64,000 nt of DNA, from the NCBI RefSeq assembly GCF_022601975.1, contig NZ_JAKVIR010000014.1, forward strand, positions 62,001 through 126,000, written 5' to 3'. Position 1 is the first letter of the stretch. Every line of letters starts with the position of its first letter. Shown here one piece after another: positions 59,594 to 64,000 of the stretch. The position numbers and the translations under genes were made by a program. The notes under the pieces are model-generated. The model made no database searches. It had not been told where the DNA came from and saw only the letters and a program-made list of their open reading frames with translations. The DNA is from Pontibacter sp. E15-1 (GTDB lineage Bacteria; Bacteroidota; Bacteroidia; Cytophagales; Hymenobacteraceae).

Positions 59594-61882
59594 CTACTGC
59601 TTTTTCTGCTTAAAATATAGGTAGAAGGTAGTGCCTTCGTCGGGGTTGCTATCGATGTTGATGTAACCGCCGTGGTTGGTCAGGAGCCTGTTCACGATGT
59701 ACAGCCCCAGCCCCGAGCCGCTCACGTGGTTATGGAAGCGCTTGAACATCTGGAACAGCTTGCTCTGGTGTTTGTTCATGTCGATTCCGAGTCCGTTGTC
59801 TTTCACCTCCAGCTCCACATAATCGCCTTTCAGCTGGGTGCGCAGGCGCAGCTCCGGGGGGCGGTTGGGTATGCGGTACTTGATGCCGTTGCTGATGAGG
59901 TTGAAGAGAATGCTGTTCAGGTTTGCCCTGGTGAACTGCAGCGAAGGCACCGCTGCAAAGTCAAGCTCGATGCGCGCCTCTGTCTCCTGGATCATGTCCT
60001 GAAGGCTGAGCAGCACCTCCTCGGCCAGGCTTTTCAGGTCAACCGACTCCAGTTTGTGGCTGCGTGTCCGCTGCACCCGCACCACATCCGTGAGGTCCTG
60101 TATGGTGTTGTGGATTTGCTGCAGCGCCTTGTCAAACATCTCCATCATTTTCGGTGCCTCCGGATCGGAGAACACGGCCGTGCGCATGAGCTCGGCATAG
60201 ATCCCGGCCATGTTGATGATGGGCAGCTTGAGGTCGTGGGAGGCAGAATACACGAAGCTGTCGAGGTCGTGGTTGATGCGCTCCAGCTCCAGATTCTTCT
60301 CTACCAGCTCTTCCTCTGCTTTCTTGTGGTCCTCAATGTCGGTGCAGGTGCCAAACCACTTCACGATGGCGCCCTCGGCGTTGCGCATGGGCAGTGCCCG
60401 CGCCATGTGCCACCTGTGGCTGTCGGAGTTAACGTTGCGCAGGGGCACCTCCATATAGTATGGCTCCCCGGAAGAGATGGAGGTGCGCCAGGAGTCTATA
60501 AACCGCTGGCGGTAGTCTGGGTGGATGGCGGGCAGCCAGCCTTGTTCCTGGGTTTGCTGGGCAGACATGCCGGAGTAATCATACCAGCGCTGGTTCACGT
60601 AGTCGGCGTCGCCGCTCGGTCTGGCGCTCCACACGATCTGCGGGATAGACTCTGCCAGGAACTGGAATCTCTCGTTGATCTCCTGCATCGCCAGCAGCAT
60701 CTGCTTCTGGTTCTCAATGTCTGTCTGCGTGCCAATCCAGTGGGTAATCTGGTCCTGCTCATCGCGTATGGGCACGGCGCGCACCAGGAACCAGCGGTAC
60801 AGACCGTCCAGGGCCGACTTCCAGCGGCACTCCGTCACGAAGGTCTGCCCCTGGGCCAAAGCCTCGTCCCATGCCTGTAGCGTTGTGGCGGCATCGTCGG
60901 GGTGCAGCAGGTGGCTTATGTTATAGTCTGCAAGGTCTTGGTGGGAGGTGCCGGTATACGTGTGCCAGCTTTGGTTTCCGTAATCTATCCTGCCGTTGGG
61001 CTGGGCCGTCCACGTCATCAGGGGGAGCGACTCCAGCAGCGTTCTGGACCAGGCCAGGCTTTCCTGGAGTTGCTGCTCGTGCTGGCGGCGGGCGGTTATG
61101 TCCAGCATGGCCCCCACCATCCGGATTGGCTTGCCGGCGGCGTCGCGGATCACGCTGCCCTTGTCATATATTACTTTATAGGAACCGTCGGCACCGCGGA
61201 ACCGGTATTCGCCTTCCCAGTAGTTCGTGTTGCCGTCAATCACCTTGTGTATGGAGGTGTGTATGCGCACCGCGTCCTCGGGGTGTATAAAATCTGTCCA
61301 GGAGGTGATGGTCATACCGGCCTTTGTGGGGTAGCCGAAAAGCTTCCGGTAGCCATCGTTCCACCAAATGGAGTCGTTGCGCAGGTTCCAGTCCCAGATC
61401 ACGTCGTTGCTGGCCATGGCAATGCGCTGGAAACGCTCTGTGCTCTCCTGCTTTTCCTGCTCGGCCATAACCTGGCTGGTCACCTCGCGCACCTCGTGTA
61501 TGATGTACTGCACCGCTCCGGCCGCGTCCAGCGCGGGCGTGCTGCTGATGTGCCAGTACCGGCTTTCGTAGCTGCCATCCTGGCTAATCAGGTCGTAGCG
61601 CTGCGCGCGGAGCTCGTGCGGCTCCCTGTGCGTGAGCACGTGCTGCAGCGAGGCCTCCACGCTTGCCCTGGATTTCAGCTCGTGGGCATCAGGATTTTCG
61701 GGGAATGAGTCGAACAGATTCCTGCCAACAAGTTGCGCTCGCGTAGACTGTGTGACTTTCAGGTACTGATCGCTGGCAGCCAGTACGATTAATTCTGGCG
61801 ACAGGATGATGTATAATCCGGGTAGTAACTGAAAGAGGTTCTTGAAGTCTAGCGCAATTGGCCTTGCAGGAGCATTTTCCAT
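59594..61882 (-). CDS. PAS-domain sensor histidine kinase
   Basis: 762 residues, no membrane segment. At least four PAS/PAC units (about 10-140, 145-270, 275-400, 405-525) precede the dimerisation helix with the phosphorylated His in S-A-S-H-D-L-K-L-P and the ATPase domain: N box L-I-S-N-G-I-K-Y-R, G1 D-N-G-L-G-I-D, G2 G-S-G-L-G-L-Y. This is a soluble sensor that probably phosphorylates the adjacent receiver. Its N-terminal half is homologous to the next protein. Confidence 0.94.
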   Translation of the reverse strand: MENAPARPIALDFKNLFQLLPGLYIILSPELIVLAASDQYLKVTQSTRAQLVGRNLFDSFPENPDAHELKSRASVEASLQHVLTHREPHELRAQRYDLISQDGSYESRYWHISSTPALDAAGAVQYIIHEVREVTSQVMAEQEKQESTERFQRIAMASNDVIWDWNLRNDSIWWNDGYRKLFGYPTKAGMTITSWTDFIHPEDAVRIHTSIHKVIDGNTNYWEGEYRFRGADGSYKVIYDKGSVIRDAAGKPIRMVGAMLDITARRQHEQQLQESLAWSRTLLESLPLMTWTAQPNGRIDYGNQSWHTYTGTSHQDLADYNISHLLHPDDAATTLQAWDEALAQGQTFVTECRWKSALDGLYRWFLVRAVPIRDEQDQITHWIGTQTDIENQKQMLLAMQEINERFQFLAESIPQIVWSARPSGDADYVNQRWYDYSGMSAQQTQEQGWLPAIHPDYRQRFIDSWRTSISSGEPYYMEVPLRNVNSDSHRWHMARALPMRNAEGAIVKWFGTCTDIEDHKKAEEELVEKNLELERINHDLDSFVYSASHDLKLPIINMAGIYAELMRTAVFSDPEAPKMMEMFDKALQQIHNTIQDLTDVVRVQRTRSHKLESVDLKSLAEEVLLSLQDMIQETEARIELDFAAVPSLQFTRANLNSILFNLISNGIKYRIPNRPPELRLRTQLKGDYVELEVKDNGLGIDMNKHQSKLFQMFKRFHNHVSGSGLGLYIVNRLLTNHGGYINIDSNPDEGTTFYLYFKQKKQ

Positions 61883-62024
61883 AAGTATAATTTCCTGATA
61901 ACAGGTATCGGGGAAGTGGTCTAACGTAAATATACCAGATTAGGGGCCGGATATATAGACCGCGGGCTGAATTTTGTGGCGTGCCCGCCGGATTTCCTCC
62001 GAAACAGCCACCGCCGTGGAAGCG

Positions 62025-63638
62025 TTACCGCTGCCGCAGCTCATTGGCGAGCTGCTCGGCTTTCTTCTTTGCCTCGACCAGCTCCGTCACTTCCAACGCC
62101 GAGATCAGGATGCCCGTAGTGGACCCGTTTTCCGCAAAAGGCTGGTATTTGAAGTTAAAATAAGCCTCGTGTGCCTTGCCATCCCCGCCGATAGGGTCAA
62201 CCTTGGTCATAAACTCGTTTATCTGCACCGTGTCTCCCTGCTGGTATACCTGATCCAGCAGGTCGTTGAAGCCGAGGGGCAGCAGCTCAGGCCATATCTC
62301 GTGGGCCGGGTGGCCCAGGTAATTCCGGTTTCCGTAGAGGTGGTATATGCCGGGGGTTACGTAGCTACAGATATGCTCCGGCCCTTCGAGCAGGCAGAGT
62401 TGCACCGGCGAGAGCTCCAGGATTTTCTTCAACTGCTGGTCTTTCGGCCATACCCTCTTCAGCGACTGCCGTTGGTCCTCGATGTCGGTATAGGTGCAGA
62501 TCCACAGCTTTACCTTGCCCGCAACGTCAAACATCGGGACGCTGCGGCGCAGAAAAGTGCGGTATGCGCCGTCTGCCGCGTTGCGGATGCGTAACTCCAT
62601 CTCGTGTGAGTGCCCCTCGCGGGCTGCCTCATGCCAGCTAATGAGGGCATCTGACGAGTCGTCGGGGTGCACCACATGGACCCAGCCATCGGTCTGTCCG
62701 GGCTTCATGCCGGTATAGCTGTACCAGTTGTCGTTGAAATACAGGGTCTTCCCGTCGGCGTCGGCGGTGCTGGCCATGTGGGGCAGGTTCTCAAGCAGGT
62801 GCCGGAAGCGGGCGTCGCTCTCCTGCAGGTCCTTCTTCAGCCGCTTGCTTTCCGAAATGTCAATCATGGAGCCAAAGGTGCGGATGGCCTTGCCCTGCTC
62901 ATTATACACGATATAGCTTTGGTCTAGCACATGGGCATACGTGCCGTTTGCCTTCTTTAGTCGGTACTCGCCGGTCCAGAATTTCTCACCCGCCGCCAAG
63001 GCGTCTGCCATGCTTTGCCGCACGGCCTTCAGGTCGTCTGGGTGCACGCACTTGTCCCACGCGTCGCCCACCATCTCTTCGGGGGTATAGCCAAACAGCT
63101 CCTGCAGCCCCTTTCCCCAAATCAGGTCGTCACCTAGAATATCATACTCCCAGGCCACCGCATGCAGGGAGTCGGACAGCATGTCTATCCACTGGCTGTT
63201 TTGCTGGCTGATGCGCTCCTGCAGCATGTGCGATGTAATGTCCTGGGTCTCGTGCAGAATGTAGACGATTTCCCCCTCGCTGTTCAGCAGTGGGATGTTC
63301 ACTGTCCGCCAGAACATTTTCCTGAAGCCGCCGCCCTGCGCCAGCGGCACATCAAACCGTAGAACGGGCATGGTATGGGCCTCTTTGTGCTGCAGCACAT
63401 GGCGCAATGAGGCCTCGAGATCCTGCTTCGCGAGGCTGTTGGATTCGTCCGGGTTGTCGGGGAAGGTGTCGAGAATGTGCTTCCCTACTACGTCCCCGAT
63501 AGCAAAGTTAGACGTCTGCGCATACCGCTCCGTAGCGTCCAGAATAACCAGGTCAGGGGAAAGGAGCAAGTACAGCCCCGGCAATGCCCTGAAAACCAAG
63601 GCAAAGTCAGGAGAAAGCAGATGTTTGGTTTGTAGCAT
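62025..63638 (-). CDS. Multi-PAS protein without a kinase domain
   Basis: About 537 residues from M-L-Q-T-K-H. Its four PAS units align with those of the downstream kinase (both begin L-P-G-L-Y followed by L-S-P-(D/E)-L). It ends in a coiled coil (E-A-K-K-K-A-E-Q-L-A-N-E-L), the place where a histidine-kinase domain would normally begin. It may be a truncated kinase or a modulator of the neighbour. The intergenic gap is 142 bp. Confidence 0.85.
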   Translation of the reverse strand: MLQTKHLLSPDFALVFRALPGLYLLLSPDLVILDATERYAQTSNFAIGDVVGKHILDTFPDNPDESNSLAKQDLEASLRHVLQHKEAHTMPVLRFDVPLAQGGGFRKMFWRTVNIPLLNSEGEIVYILHETQDITSHMLQERISQQNSQWIDMLSDSLHAVAWEYDILGDDLIWGKGLQELFGYTPEEMVGDAWDKCVHPDDLKAVRQSMADALAAGEKFWTGEYRLKKANGTYAHVLDQSYIVYNEQGKAIRTFGSMIDISESKRLKKDLQESDARFRHLLENLPHMASTADADGKTLYFNDNWYSYTGMKPGQTDGWVHVVHPDDSSDALISWHEAAREGHSHEMELRIRNAADGAYRTFLRRSVPMFDVAGKVKLWICTYTDIEDQRQSLKRVWPKDQQLKKILELSPVQLCLLEGPEHICSYVTPGIYHLYGNRNYLGHPAHEIWPELLPLGFNDLLDQVYQQGDTVQINEFMTKVDPIGGDGKAHEAYFNFKYQPFAENGSTTGILISALEVTELVEAKKKAEQLANELRQR

Positions 63639-63770
63639 ATCGGTAAAACAGAAAACCAAGCTAAATGATTTATAAATTAAATAAAAAATAGCTAAAGTGC
63701 AATTTGTTATACGTCGTTCTACTTAAATTTAAAGTTGTTACACTGATGCGGTACTTCTTTTCACCCCTTT

Positions 63771-64000
63771 TTATGCCTGCGCCGAAGACAGCTCTTTCAC
63801 TCCAAAACCCTCAAACACCTCCTTTGCCTCGCGCAGATTCCGGATGTCTTCCACAATCACGATCAGCTTATGCTTGGCCTCCTTCAGGCGCGAGCGGCGG
63901 GAGTGCTGCTGCACGTACTTGAGGATGTTGCCGAAAGCATCCGACTGAAAGTACTTGTCGTTGTTCTCGCTGGAAAGGTAGCCCTTCATCACCTCTTTTT
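63771..64000 (-). CDS. Unknown protein, C-terminal part (cut by the window)
   Basis: The frame is open at the right edge (K-E-V-M-K-G-Y at the border). The visible 75 residues are helical and charged, with K-L-I-V-I-V-E-D-I-R-N-L-R-E-A-K. Not recognised. Confidence 0.6.
   Translation of the reverse strand, partial: KEVMKGYLSSENNDKYFQSDAFGNILKYVQQHSRRSRLKEAKHKLIVIVEDIRNLREAKEVFEGFGVKELSSAQA

Noticed and set aside
59672..60880. A 402-residue plus-strand frame opposite the PAS histidine kinase
   Set aside because: The kinase motifs on the minus strand are unmistakable; the plus frame has no recognisable domain.

Overview
The window looks like chromosomal DNA of an aerobic Bacteroidota bacterium of the Cytophagales, most likely Hymenobacteraceae and close to Pontibacter. 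The reasons are fairly high GC coding DNA, AT-rich leaders without Shine-Dalgarno motifs, two proteins with type IX secretion (T9SS) C-terminal sorting domains, a phosphoesterase/BamA fusion, a SirB/cytochrome c fusion and many family members typical of that group. The taxonomic call is inference; no 16S or ribosomal protein gene is present.

Layout. 1-7.4 kb: the end of a LytTR regulator, then a TetR regulator with a TolC/adaptor/RND efflux operon and a trailing acyl-carrier-like protein whose phosphopantetheine serine is replaced by threonine. 7.5-13 kb: housekeeping and envelope genes (YgjP-like peptidase, DUF1232, NlpC/P60, DJ-1/PfpI, YceI lipoprotein). 12.9-13.6 kb: a gene-free stretch with four DnaA-box-like 9-mers within 100 bp, a candidate replication origin. 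13.6-19 kb: histone-deacetylase-like hydrolase, a type III polyketide synthase/methyltransferase/FAD oxidoreductase operon, and a tiny T9SS-sorted protein.

19.2-33.3 kb: a 14.1 kb integrated element bounded by a 16-bp direct repeat at the 3' end of tRNA-Arg(CCU). It has a tyrosine integrase, an AlpA/excisionase-type HTH protein, a VirE-N protein and a PriCT/RecA-like ATPase followed by iterons and a large palindrome, a terminase small subunit, three consecutive proteins sharing an N-terminal motif, tandem paralogues, a tail tape-measure protein, and a ribbon-helix-helix/HTH pair on the opposite strand. I see no large terminase, portal, capsid, lysis or conjugation gene. This gene set resembles a phage satellite (PICI-like) and is the best candidate here for an undescribed system. 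It also carries its own terminator beside the tRNA, while the probable original tRNA terminator lies at the far end.

33.4-35.5 kb: AT-rich, gene-poor DNA with a possible small RNA, a stand-alone H-NOX gas sensor and a decayed gene. 35.5-51.5 kb: HD-phosphohydrolase fused to a Pycsar-type membrane effector domain, phosphoesterase/BamA fusion, DUF6268 protein, polyphosphate kinase, SixA-like phosphatase, an orphan PD-(D/E)XK nuclease candidate, HflX, cytochrome c, a glycosyltransferase, RfbC and MurF. 51.5-64 kb: two copies of a 160-bp MITE-like repeat with TTA duplications, an FG-GAP T9SS protein, omega-amidase and methionine aminotransferase, a uracil-DNA glycosylase family protein, two charged disordered proteins, and a PAS histidine kinase with response regulator beside a kinase-less PAS paralogue. 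Strong bidirectional hairpin terminators separate most convergent pairs.
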